DNA of 32,613 nt from Deltaproteobacteria bacterium (GTDB taxonomy: Bacteria; Myxococcota; B64-G9): positions 1 through 32,613 of the forward strand of contig JAUXGL010000029.1 in the NCBI GenBank assembly GCA_030622135.1. The letters are read 5' to 3'. The notes under the pieces are model-generated. The model was not told where the DNA came from. It made no database searches and saw only the letters and a list, made by a program, of their open reading frames with translations. The position numbers were made by a program, and so were the translations under genes. Of the stretch, positions 1-7,096 are shown piece by piece; the first letter of the stretch is position 1, and every line of letters starts with the position of its first letter.

Positions 1-1
1 C

Positions 2-508
2 ATTGGCGCGCATGACGAGTCCCTGCCCCCCGAGCCACGCATAAAAACGTCGCCCACCGGCAAGGAGCAAGAGGAAGCGGAGGTAATGCAGGCGCTGCGC
101 GACCTGGTCGAAGGGGAGACATCCCCCTCCATTCACCAGACCGACGAAGCCATCGAGGGAGCCGTGGCCGGCCTCGATCCCCGCATCGTGCGCAAGCTGC
201 GCCGCGGGGAGTTCTCGGTTCAGGATCACCTAGACCTCCACGGCCACACCCGCAAAGAAGCCCATGAGAAAGTGGAGCGGTTTCTCCTCGACTCCATCGC
301 CCAGGGAAAGCGCTGCGTGCTCATCATCCACGGCCGCGGGCACGGATCCAAAGACCACATTCCCGTCTTGAAAAACGCTCTAAAGAGCTGGCTCGAACGC
401 CGGGCGCTGCGGAAAAAAATCCTGGCCTTCGCAACCGCCCAGGCCTGCGACGGCGGTTCCGGCGCCGTCTACGTCCTTTTGAAAACCCACCGTCCCCGCA
501 TTCATTAG
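2..508 (+). CDS. Smr-domain protein (5' end outside window)
   Basis: The frame is open from the window edge, so the 168 residues seen are the C-terminal part of a longer protein; the first ATG, at 86, is probably internal. The last ~90 residues form an Smr (small MutS-related) domain: the signature LDLHG is followed by a helix (KEAHEKVERFL) and then the glycine-rich HGRGHGS motif, with the usual basic stretch and final GGSGAVYVLL strand. Stand-alone Smr proteins are DNA- or RNA-nicking/binding proteins; the substrate of this one cannot be told. The linker before the domain is charged and has no recognised fold. The gene converges on the receiver-domain gene, with 48 bases between the two stop codons. 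Family assignment is firm; function is open. Confidence 0.88.
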   Translation: MGAHDESLPPEPRIKTSPTGKEQEEAEVMQALRDLVEGETSPSIHQTDEAIEGAVAGLDPRIVRKLRRGEFSVQDHLDLHGHTRKEAHEKVERFLLDSIAQGKRCVLIIHGRGHGSKDHIPVLKNALKSWLERRALRKKILAFATAQACDGGSGAVYVLLKTHRPRIH

Positions 509-546
509 GTAGGCCCCCGAGCCCGGCCGAGAACCTGATGGTTCGT

Positions 547-574
547 AAGGCTGAGATTATCTTCGGCTTTTTTT
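547..574 (+). terminator. Possible weak terminator after the Smr gene
   Basis: An imperfect hairpin (about nine pairs with two mismatches) runs directly into seven T residues on the + strand, 40 bases after the Smr stop codon. It overlaps the last codons of the opposing gene. The stem is poor, so this is only a candidate. Confidence 0.3.
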
Positions 575-1129
575 CTTCCCGGCGTCGTCGGTAAGCGCCA
601 GCAGGGGGGATTTACCACCGGGCAGCAGCAACTGTACACTCAATGCCCGACCCCCTGATTTTTCGCTCTCCAGGGTCCGATGGCCGTAATTGGCCACAAC
701 CTCTTCTACAATCTCCCGCCGCTTCTGCATCTGCTCCTTGGGAATCTCGATCCTGCTGATGCCCAGATATTTGCAGGCCAACTCGATCAACTCGTAGGGC
801 TCCACGTCGGGCTCCATCAGGGCGTCGGCACCCACCTCCATGACACCGGTTGGATCTCCCAGTCGGTCCTTGACCACCCCGATGATCTTCATCTTCTGCC
901 CCAGCCCATAGGTTCTCAATTCCCGGATGAAGCCGAACCCCCCCACCTCCTGCGAGTACATGTTGACAATGACCACATCGGACTGCTCCCGGGGAAGCCG
1001 GCTCATGGCCTCCGTCCCGTCGAGCGCCGACGACACATCCACGCCCATCAACTTCACCACGTCGAAGTATCTCTTCCGCTGAGCCGGCTCCTCGTCGATG
1101 ATCATGACGCCCTTGCGCCGATATGCCAT
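557..1129 (-). CDS. Degenerate response-regulator receiver-domain protein
   Basis: This 190-residue protein starts with a CheY-like receiver fold: acidic pocket residues D12 and E13 in the first strand (VMIIDEEPA), the usual spacing to D51, and a GADALMEP segment in place of GADDYLTKP. The phosphoacceptor position is Asn56 (VVIVNMY) where Asp is expected. The switch Thr/Ser is Val, and the conserved Lys before the last Pro is Glu. It therefore keeps the fold but should not take phosphate in the normal way. About 70 residues follow, with no recognised output domain, ending in a Lys/Arg-rich tail. A good Shine-Dalgarno (GGAGG, about nine bases before ATG) supports the start. It lies just downstream of the tRNA pair on the same strand but behind a terminator, so it is probably transcribed separately. 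A role as a pseudo-receiver scaffold is inference. Confidence 0.8.
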   Translation of the reverse strand: MAYRRKGVMIIDEEPAQRKRYFDVVKLMGVDVSSALDGTEAMSRLPREQSDVVIVNMYSQEVGGFGFIRELRTYGLGQKMKIIGVVKDRLGDPTGVMEVGADALMEPDVEPYELIELACKYLGISRIEIPKEQMQKRREIVEEVVANYGHRTLESEKSGGRALSVQLLLPGGKSPLLALTDDAGKKKSRR

Positions 1130-1149
1130 CCGCTCTCGCCTCCACGACT

Positions 1150-1178
1150 AAAAAAAAAGCCGGGCAATCTTACCCGAC
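1150..1178 (-). terminator. Rho-independent terminator of the tRNA-Gly/tRNA-Cys unit
   Basis: On the - strand a six-pair stem (GTCGGG with CCCGGC, one G-U pair, loop of eight) is followed by nine T residues. It begins 11 bases after the 3' end of tRNA-Cys and ends before the receiver gene, separating the two units. Confidence 0.8.
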
Positions 1179-1188
1179 CCATGAAAGA

Positions 1189-1259
1189 AGGCGCCAACCG
1201 GATTCGAACCGATGATAGAGATTTTGCAGACCTCCGCCTTACCACTTGGCCATGGCGCC
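1189..1259 (-). tRNA. tRNA-Cys (anticodon GCA)
   Basis: A 71-base cloverleaf reads on the - strand: acceptor stem GGCGCCA with TGGCGCC, a D arm, an anticodon stem GAGGT/ATCTC enclosing loop CTGCAAA (anticodon GCA), and the TTCGAAT T-loop. The discriminator base is U, as expected for tRNA-Cys. CCA is not encoded. It follows tRNA-Gly by six bases, so both are likely cut from one transcript. Confidence 0.96.
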
Positions 1260-1265
1260 GTAAAA

Positions 1266-1338
1266 AGCGGGAGAAGGGATTCGAACCCTCGACGTCAACC
1301 TTGGCAAGGTTGCACTCTAGCCACTGAGTTACTCCCGC
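1266..1338 (-). tRNA. tRNA-Gly (anticodon GCC)
   Basis: A 73-base cloverleaf reads on the - strand: acceptor GCGGGAG with CTCCCGC, anticodon stem CAACC/GGTTG enclosing TTGCCAA (anticodon GCC), and T-loop TTCGAAT. The discriminator is U and CCA is not encoded. It is the first gene of a Gly-Cys pair, an order common in bacteria. Confidence 0.96.
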
Positions 1339-1350
1339 ACAACCCAAACA

Positions 1351-1378
1351 ATTTCACCCAAGCAGTGGAAGTTGTCAA
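1351..1378 (-). promoter_or_regulatory. Candidate sigma70 promoter for the tRNA pair
   Basis: A -35 element TTGACA (1373-1378) lies 16 bases from a -10-like TGAAAT (1351-1356). The predicted start, near 1344, is only a few bases before the mature tRNA-Gly 5' end. The -35 is a consensus match and the -10 a fair one. Confidence 0.55.
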
Positions 1379-1673
1379 GTCAAAATGTTCACCCAGAATC
1401 TGCCTCGAAAATTCATGAAGTGCCTTCTTGTAAGTGCCCATTTTCATTATCTCTGGGTGACGCCGAAGGCGTCATGATGACTCCCACCCACCTTCCGCGG
1501 CAATCCCAATCCACCGAGTAACTTCGACAACTTGCGAGAGGCCAGCAAGTGTATACGTCTTTGCACCGTCCGATGAAACGGACGGTGTGAGCTTATTTCA
1601 CACACCGTATCTTCAGCGAAGCAGTCCTCGTTTTTTGAGGATGGCGCCGGGCATCTTGAGTTCCTTTTGGCAG

Positions 1674-1757
1674 CGCTTTTTGCAGCACCCGTTTTCTGGG
1701 TGAAGTCAACTGGTTACGTATTTTCTTGCGGGCACCGGTGGTGAATTGGGGTTCACT
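1674..1757 (+). repeat. Dispersed intergenic repeat, copy A
   Basis: This ~85-base segment is shared with 18217-18302. The core TTTTTGCA-R-CACCCGTTTTCTGGGTGAAGTCAA is almost identical, containing hairpin CACCC/GGGTG, and the end reads GGGCACC...ATTGGGGTT. The GCGGGCAC...ATTGGGGT end is also found at 17203-17226. No coding capacity is apparent. Confidence 0.7.
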
Positions 1758-1820
1758 TAGGGCGCCTTTCCCGATTCCGCCGGCTCGAAAGGAGTTCCCG
1801 TCCAGGGGGGCAAAACGGGT

Positions 1821-1844
1821 CGGGTGTACCAGCGGGTGTACCAG
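1821..1844. repeat. Two exact tandem copies of a 12-bp unit
   Basis: CGGGTGTACCAG occurs twice head to tail with no mismatch, in the gene-less stretch downstream of the DUF4062 remnant. No function is apparent. Confidence 0.8.
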
Positions 1845-1907
1845 TTTCATGCGAAAACCGTCCTGTGATCTACCGATCTCAGTGCCAGTGGTGACCCGCG
1901 CGCCGGA

Positions 1908-2007
1908 TCGGTCGATTCCGGGCAGCAAATCGGTCGATTATCGGTCGATTCCAGGCAACCGGGCTCGGTCGATTTCTGTCGGACAATCGGTCAATCATCG
2001 GTCGATT
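1908..2007. repeat. Array of six TCGGTCGATT elements at 11/22-24 bp spacing
   Basis: The decamer TCGGTCGATT starts at 1908, 1930, 1941, 1965, 1987 (as TCGGTCAATC) and 1998. The intervals are 22, 11, 24, 22 and 11 bases, so the pattern single-double is repeated with a period of about 57. The last two elements lie over the end of the DUF4062 remnant and supply its final codons and stop. The near-helical phasing resembles iterons or multi-site protein-binding arrays. No replication initiator or cognate binding protein is visible nearby. Confidence 0.75.
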
Positions 2008-3466
2008 CCTCTTTCTGTAGAGTAGGGACGTACTTCGTTCCGCGACCCTTTCCGACTCTCTGTAAGAGGCCCAGCTTTACCAGATGCCTGAAATCCCTCC
2101 GTGCCGTATCCTTCACAATATCAAAGGCTTCGATACACCATGCCGTTGTGATAAATCCACTTGTGACGGCCTCTCGAAGAATAGCTCGTTGACGGTCACT
2201 GAGCGCCTCCTCCTGTGCCGGAGTCAGGCCAGTCGGCGTTTCCTTCGAGATACGAATCCGGTCTAGATCGTCCCCTGGCCCTGGGAGTGCCACCACCACG
2301 CAGCCTTGGTCGAGGGCGAAGGCGGGCCGGTCAAGTCCGTGGTCAAGCATGGCACCGGTCATGCGCATGATTCCGGTGCCGCGGTCCTCCATGGCCTTTA
2401 GCCAGGCCAACCCCTGAGCCAGCAAGGGATTCCGGGAACGGGACCGCCCCTTACCGCTGGCAATGTGGGCGAGGCTCTGGCCACCCGGGGGCAACCCGGG
2501 GTTGGTCACCACGATCCGGTCGTGGAAGACCTCGAATGTGACTTTCAGCCCCGCATCCTGGTAGTCGCGGTGGGCGATAGCGTTGACCAGCGCCTCGCGC
2601 AGTGCCGTCTCGGGGTACTCATCGACCCGGACACGCCGCAGCCCGACCACTCGCATGGGGTGACGCGTGTTCCGTTGGACGAATTGGACTGCGTTGTCCA
2701 GGACCCGGATGACGGGGCCGCGGAGAAAGGCGTAATCGTCGGCTTTGGCGGTGCGTTCGTCTCCGACGTAGGCGTCGATCTGAACGCGGGCATGTGGAAA
2801 GGCCTTGGACGAGTCCTGCGCCAGCAGGAGAATGCCCGCGGCTGTTGCGAAGTATGCGTCTGCATCGGCATCGAACCAGAGATAGCCCCGATCTAGCAAC
2901 TGCCCGCGCACATCCTCATCCATGAGGGACTCAGGTTCGACCTCTTCGGCGGCGGCCACCATGGTCCGCGCTAAGCCCCTATCAACGTCTTCCCAGCGCA
3001 CGACGTCCAGCCGCTGCCGTTCAAACAGGTCGGCCACGGTGATATTCCGTTCGGCATTACGGTTGTCTTCTTGGCCGGGGGTAACGTCGTAGATGGTCTC
3101 GACGTGTTGGACAAGCCGGCCCCGGACTTTCTTCTGCAGATCCTCGAGTGATTTAAAGCGGCCGTATGTGTAGCCGTCCGACTTGATCTCATCAAAGAGT
3201 GCCCGGGTCGCAGATTCACGAGGAAAGCTGCGTTCACCCTTGACGCAGGGGAGGATCGGCATTCCAAGCTCTTTTGCCAGACGATACTCCTCGTGTGTGG
3301 GCGACAAGCCCGTGTCCGAGGCGGGTGTGCCGTACTCGTTTCCAAGGATCAAGACGCACGCATTCTGGGAAAAGGAGATAGCCGGGAACAATGCTTGGTC
3401 GCCAAGGTGTACGGAAGATTGCAGGTAGAACATCCATATGTTCGGATACGACCGGATTACGAACAT
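1991..3466 (-). pseudogene. N-truncated DUF4062 / RecG-like ATPase-fold protein with winged helix
   Basis: The 491-codon frame has three parts. Residues ~25-120 match the second half of a DUF4062 domain (VLILGNEYG, then SPTHEEYRLAKELGMPILP). Residues ~190-405 are a GHKL-type ATPase-fold region of the RecG-like 'HATPase_c_4' kind (EALVNAIAHRDY, RSRNPLL, EDRGTGIMRM). Residues ~420-485 look like a winged helix. Proteins with this layout are defence- or regulation-associated. The N-terminal ~45 residues of DUF4062 are missing. The first ~20 codons instead read the antisense of the neighbouring + strand remnant (3422-3859), so the frame's ATG at 3466 is probably accidental. The C-terminus runs into the 11-bp repeat array. 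I call it a pseudogene, though a shortened protein could still be made. Confidence 0.7.
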
Positions 3467-3859
3467 TACCTCAGACTGGATGCTGTCATCTGCTCAGAAG
3501 ATGATTTTTGGCGGACGTCAGCTAGCCCGAAGAGATACCCCCTCCGATTGCATGTCGCCATCGAGCATGAAAACAGTATGTATGCCCAGTTTGAAATGTG
3601 GAAACTGGTTTTTATAAGGGCCAACCTCAAGGTTCTCATCACGTACTACGACCGAGACGAGGAATACACAGCCAGAACGTTTTCCAGGAGAATCCAGGAA
3701 GTGAACGCAGCTGGTGTAGATACTGAGGATGATGAGTACCTCGTAATCGTGGCTCCTAGAACCTTGGAAGACTCGGCCAAGCCCATTCCCTGGAGCTATT
3801 GGCGTCTGGAACAGCATGGCAAGTACAGGAAGTTGCAAATGTCAGCTTCTGGCATGTAG
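3422..3859 (+). pseudogene. N-truncated hypothetical gene remnant
   Basis: About 146 codons have the look of real protein (PDYEHYLRLDAVICSEDDFW, LHVAIEHENS, WKLVFIRANLKVLITYY, DEEYLVIVAPR) but no convincing start codon. Upstream the frame only mirrors the opposing DUF4062 remnant. The AIEHENS...LKVLITYY pattern resembles proteins of mobile or defence regions with an alpha/beta nuclease-like core, but I cannot name the family. Its lost 5' end meets the lost 5' end of the DUF4062 gene near 3430-3466, as if one deletion removed the shared divergent promoter region. The stop lies 11 bases before the next remnant. Confidence 0.5.
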
Positions 3860-3870
3860 AGTCCCCCCAC

Positions 3871-4185
3871 ATGATCCGCCGCCGCTTCAGCGTCTTCAGG
3901 GGCATCGGCCGGAAGACCGAACAGGTCATCTGGAACGCGGGAGTGCCCGACTGGCAGTCTTTCATCGACGCAGGCTCTGTCGAAACGCTGACGCCGAAAA
4001 AGTACGACCGCCTGCGACCGCAAGTCGACGAATTCGAGGCGGTAAGGCTGTGGCACCGCTACAAACGGGCAGGCGACGAGACGGCGCTGGAGAAGCTTGT
4101 CGAGTACAACCAGGCTGATACAAGCAACCTGGCGGAGATTGCGCCGGTCATATATGAAGGGCTGTGTAGGAAGGTAGGCTTGTAA
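3871..4185 (+). pseudogene. YprB-like RNase H-fold protein with its catalytic core deleted
   Basis: The 104-residue frame joins two ends of one family. Residues 1-54 match the N-terminal helix-hairpin-helix-like part (FRGIGRKTEQVIWNAGVPDW). Residues 55-104 match the C-terminal part (EAVRLWHRYKRAGDETALEK, then LVEYNQADTSNL). In intact relatives about 130-150 residues lie between them and carry the exonuclease-like DxE and later Asp residues; here they are absent and the reading frame is kept. The loss of the active centre makes a working enzyme very unlikely. An upstream in-frame ATG at 3799 is less likely, because family resemblance starts at 3871. Confidence 0.62.
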
Positions 4186-4207
4186 TGAAGGCTCTGTCTT
4201 CCATTCG

Positions 4208-4396
4208 TCACTCCTTCAACCGATAAGCCCTCTCTATCACCGCGGCGATTTCCGGCCCCTTCCAGTAGGGTTTTATCCATCTCGGACGCTGGTCTTTCCA
4301 CGTGACAGCCGCGCGCCGCCAGTGCCCCCGCACCATGAACCGGTGCATCAGCTTCCTGCCGCTTCCGGATGGTCGGAAACGCCCAGCTCTGACCAC
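4208..4396 (-). pseudogene. C-terminal fragment of a mobile-element-type hypothetical protein
   Basis: The last ~49 residues (HRFMVRGHWRRAA, RPRWIKPYWKGPE) resemble the C-terminal tail of hypothetical proteins from plasmids and integrated elements, in which an RGHWR motif is followed by IxPYxKGPE. The first ~12 codons look accidental, being the other frame of the neighbouring remnant. No full-length partner is present. Recognition rests on memory of the tail motif, so the assignment is tentative. Confidence 0.4.
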
Positions 4397-4890
4397 ATCC
4401 AGGAGGGATCGAATTCCGGCTGCCCCTCGCTCAGCACCTGCTGGTAATGGTTCTCCAGATCCTTGAGCATCTCCACCAACCGGGGCCGCAGGGCCTCGGA
4501 GCCGGCGGCCTGGCGCGGGGTGAGCCCGTCAAGAGCGGGTATCTCCTCGTCCAGCCAGCTCCGGTAGTGCCGCTCGTATTGCTCGCTGATGGCCAGGGCC
4601 ACCTCCTCGGGAGGAATCACCGGCTCCCCTGGAGCAACGCCTCCGGCCTCGGCCATTGCCTGGCCGGGATCCTGCCGGCTGGACAGGCGGTACCGCACGG
4701 AGTCCCCGGCCAGTTTTTCAACGAGGGCGCGGCCTTTCTCCGCTCGCTCCGCCGACGCGGTTTCGAGGACGAGCCGATCGCCTTCCAGGTGAAGGGCACC
4801 GAGCAGGACGCCCTCGTCCTTGCGCTTTTTGCGGCTGTACCATCTCCAGACCCCGTCGTCCTGTTCACGTACCGACCGCTCCCCCGTCCA
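4348..4890 (-). pseudogene. C-terminal remnant of a SEC-C / antitoxin-like family protein abutting recD2
   Basis: A 180-codon open stretch begins inside the 3' end of recD2, in another frame, and has no ATG or GTG before 4698. From about 4860 it reads like real protein: WRWYSRKKRK, LGALHLEGDRLVLETAS, GRALVEKLAGDSVRYRL, then YRSWLDEEIPALDGLTPRQAA and a WSELGV ending. The WLDEEIPALDGLTPRQA segment is typical of the C-terminal region of larger proteins often annotated with SEC-C metal-binding or MbcA/ParS-type domains. The N-terminal half of such a protein is missing. Expression from the GTG at 4698 (116 residues) or by coupling to recD2 cannot be excluded. Confidence 0.5.
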
Positions 4891-7048
4891 TCAACCTCTC
4901 CGCCAACCACGTATACCTCTTCTGCACCCGGTCGTTTCTCACAGCGACACCCACGGCCCTCCGGCTGCCCACCAACACCACCAGCTTTCTCCCCCGCGAA
5001 ATCCCGGTATACAGCAGGTTGCGCTGGAGCATCACATAATGCTGGGTGTGCACGGGAATGACCACGGCCGGGTACTCGCTGCCCTGCGACTTGTGAATGG
5101 AGCAGGCGTAGGCCAAAACCAGCTCGTCCAGGTCGGCGTAGTCATAGCGGATCATCCGCCCGTCGATGCGCACCCGGGCATCCCGCTCGACCGGGTCAAC
5201 GGCCACCACCCGGCCGATGTCGCCGTTGAACACGTCCAACTCGTAGTTGTTCTTAATCTGCATGACCTTGTCTCCCACCCGGAACGTGCCGCCTCCCCGC
5301 TGGAGGGTCTCGCCCTTCGGGTTGAGCAGGGTCTGAAGCTCCACGTTGAGGCTGGACACGCCTAAAAGCCCCTTGTGCATGGGGGTCAGCACCTGGACAT
5401 CGTCGTGGGGGTCGAGCCCGTACCGGCGCGGGATGCGGACGGACACCAGCTCCTTGATGGTGGCCAGCGCCCGCTCCGGTTCGTCCCGCTCGATGAAGTG
5501 AAAATCACTCGGTCCATCACCATCGGGCTTGAAGACGGGGAGATTTCCATGGTTGACCCGGTGGGCATTGACCACGATGAGGCTCTGCCGGGCCTGGCGG
5601 AAGATCTCGTCGAGGGTAACGACGTCGACAGCGCCGGAGCCGATCAGGTCCCGGAGCACGTTGCCCGGCCCCACGGACGGGAGCTGGTCGGCGTCTCCCA
5701 CCAGGACGAGCTGGCAGCGGGGCGGGATCGCGCTGATGAGGTGGTAGAACAACACCGTGTCCACCATGGACACCTCGTCGACCACCAGCAGGTCGACCTC
5801 CAACGGTCGTTCGGCGTTCCGCTCGAACCGCTGGCTCCTGGGAGCGAACTCCAAGAGCCGGTGGATGGTTTTGGCCTCTCTGCCGGAGGTCTCGGTCACC
5901 CGCTTGGCGGCCCGACCCGTGGGCGCGCACAACAGGATGCGCCGGCCTTTCTTTGAAAGGATGCGTATGATGCCGTTGACGATGGTGGTCTTGCCGGTAC
6001 CCGGCCCACCGGTTACAACCAGTACCTTGCTGGCCACGGCCTTGCGAACGGCCTCTTTCTGTCGCTCCGCCAACCGGATGTCATGTTTCTCCTCGAACCA
6101 GGCGATGGCCCGCTCGACGTCGATCTTTATGCGGCTCGTGGCCGTCATTAAAATGGCCCCAAGCTGCCCGGCGGCACCCGTCTCACAGACGTGCAGGGAC
6201 TTGAGGTAGACAGCCTCGTCCCGGGCCAGCGGCTCGATCGCCAGCATGCCCCCGGCGGCCAGATCGGAGACGGCTTTTTCGACTACGGACGTCTCGATTT
6301 CCAGGACAGAAACCGCCCGCTCCACCAACTCCTCGCGCGGGCAAAAGACGTGCCCTTCATCCGACAGCTCGTGAAGCACGTGCAGCACTCCCGCCTCGGC
6401 CCGCCTGGGGGAATTGGGGGCAATGCCGAGTTTTTCGGCAATCTTGTCCGCCGTCTTGAAACCGATCCCGAAGATGTCCACCGCGAGCCGGTATGGGTTT
6501 TCTTTTACGACGGCGATGGCCCGCTGGCCGTACTTCGTGTAGATCTTCACGGCGTAGGTCGTCGTGACGCCGTGGGACTGGAGAAAGATCATCACCGCCT
6601 TGATCTCGCGCTGCTCCGCCCATGCCTCCCGAATTCGGCTTGAGCGGACCGGCCCGATCCCATCCACCTCCGTAAGCCGCTCGGGCCGGTTCTCGATGAC
6701 CTCCAGCGCGTCCATCTCGAAGTGCTTGACGATCCGGGCGGCCATCTCCTTGCCGATGCCCCGGATGAGCCCCGATCCGAGGTACTTCTCGACGCCGACC
6801 AGGGTGGCGGGCTGCGTGGTGTGGTACGTCTGGACACGGAACTGCCTTCCGTACTTCCGGTCGTTCACCCACCCGCCCAGTAGACGCAGACTCTCCCCCG
6901 GCTGAACGCCCAGCAGGTTGCCCACCGCCGTGACCAGATCCCGCCGGCCCTGCACCGCCAGACGCACCACGCTCCAGGCGTTCTCCTCGTTGCAATAGAC
7001 GATGCGTTCGAGAATGCCTTCGAGGGAGTCGTGGGATGGCGGTTCCAT
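4865..7048 (-). CDS. recD2: RecD2-type ATP-dependent DNA helicase (5'-3')
   Basis: The 727 residues fit the usual length of RecD2, the RecD relative that acts without RecBC. An N-terminal OB-like part and tandem helix-hairpin-helix repeats (LIRGIGKEMA ~94-103, EVDGIGPVRS ~127-136, IFGIGFKTADKIA ~192-204) precede a superfamily 1B helicase core: Walker A GGPGTGKT at 347-354, Walker B VVDEVSMVD near 422-430, GDADQLPSVG at 451-460, the IHKSQGSEYP motif at 651-660 and YTGISRGRKL near 680. All key motifs are intact. It is the last gene of the - strand operon, 48 bases after the NYN gene. The ATG is kept because the N-terminus matches the family directly, though the ribosome site is weak. A role in DNA repair or replication is expected from the family. 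Confidence 0.95.
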   Translation of the reverse strand: MEPPSHDSLEGILERIVYCNEENAWSVVRLAVQGRRDLVTAVGNLLGVQPGESLRLLGGWVNDRKYGRQFRVQTYHTTQPATLVGVEKYLGSGLIRGIGKEMAARIVKHFEMDALEVIENRPERLTEVDGIGPVRSSRIREAWAEQREIKAVMIFLQSHGVTTTYAVKIYTKYGQRAIAVVKENPYRLAVDIFGIGFKTADKIAEKLGIAPNSPRRAEAGVLHVLHELSDEGHVFCPREELVERAVSVLEIETSVVEKAVSDLAAGGMLAIEPLARDEAVYLKSLHVCETGAAGQLGAILMTATSRIKIDVERAIAWFEEKHDIRLAERQKEAVRKAVASKVLVVTGGPGTGKTTIVNGIIRILSKKGRRILLCAPTGRAAKRVTETSGREAKTIHRLLEFAPRSQRFERNAERPLEVDLLVVDEVSMVDTVLFYHLISAIPPRCQLVLVGDADQLPSVGPGNVLRDLIGSGAVDVVTLDEIFRQARQSLIVVNAHRVNHGNLPVFKPDGDGPSDFHFIERDEPERALATIKELVSVRIPRRYGLDPHDDVQVLTPMHKGLLGVSSLNVELQTLLNPKGETLQRGGGTFRVGDKVMQIKNNYELDVFNGDIGRVVAVDPVERDARVRIDGRMIRYDYADLDELVLAYACSIHKSQGSEYPAVVIPVHTQHYVMLQRNLLYTGISRGRKLVVLVGSRRAVGVAVRNDRVQKRYTWLAERLMDGGAVGT

Positions 7049-7096
7049 TTAATCTCGTTAGGCGAGCTCTGACACCCATAACGCGCGCCGGAGCGG

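Larger units (their letters stand above)
1339..1990. other. Gene-less, hairpin- and repeat-rich region
   Basis: I see no credible gene in these 650 bases. They hold several perfect hairpins: TGACGCC/GGCGTCA at 1458-1474, CACCGTCCG/CGGACGGTG at 1564-1587 (nine pairs, loop of six), GTGTGA/TCACAC at 1585-1603, TCCTC/GAGGA at 1625-1641 and CACCC/GGGTG at 1686-1702. They also hold a copy of a dispersed repeat (about 1674-1757), a likely inverted fragment of it near 1501-1515, a 12-bp tandem duplication (1821-1844) and an 11-bp-phased repeat array (1908-2007). An open frame at 1593-1928 on the - strand runs through these repeats, resembles no family I recognise, and is not called. Confidence 0.6.

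Noticed and set aside
1189-1338. Integrated element attached to the tRNA genes
   Set aside because: No repeat of either tRNA 3' end and no integrase were seen near the decayed region.
1593-1928. 111-codon - strand frame in the gene-less region
   Set aside because: It is built from hairpins and dispersed-repeat sequence, has no family resemblance and no ribosome site.
1908-2007. CRISPR array
   Set aside because: The repeated unit is only 10-11 bases, spacing is irregular at 11 or 22-24 and there are no cas genes.
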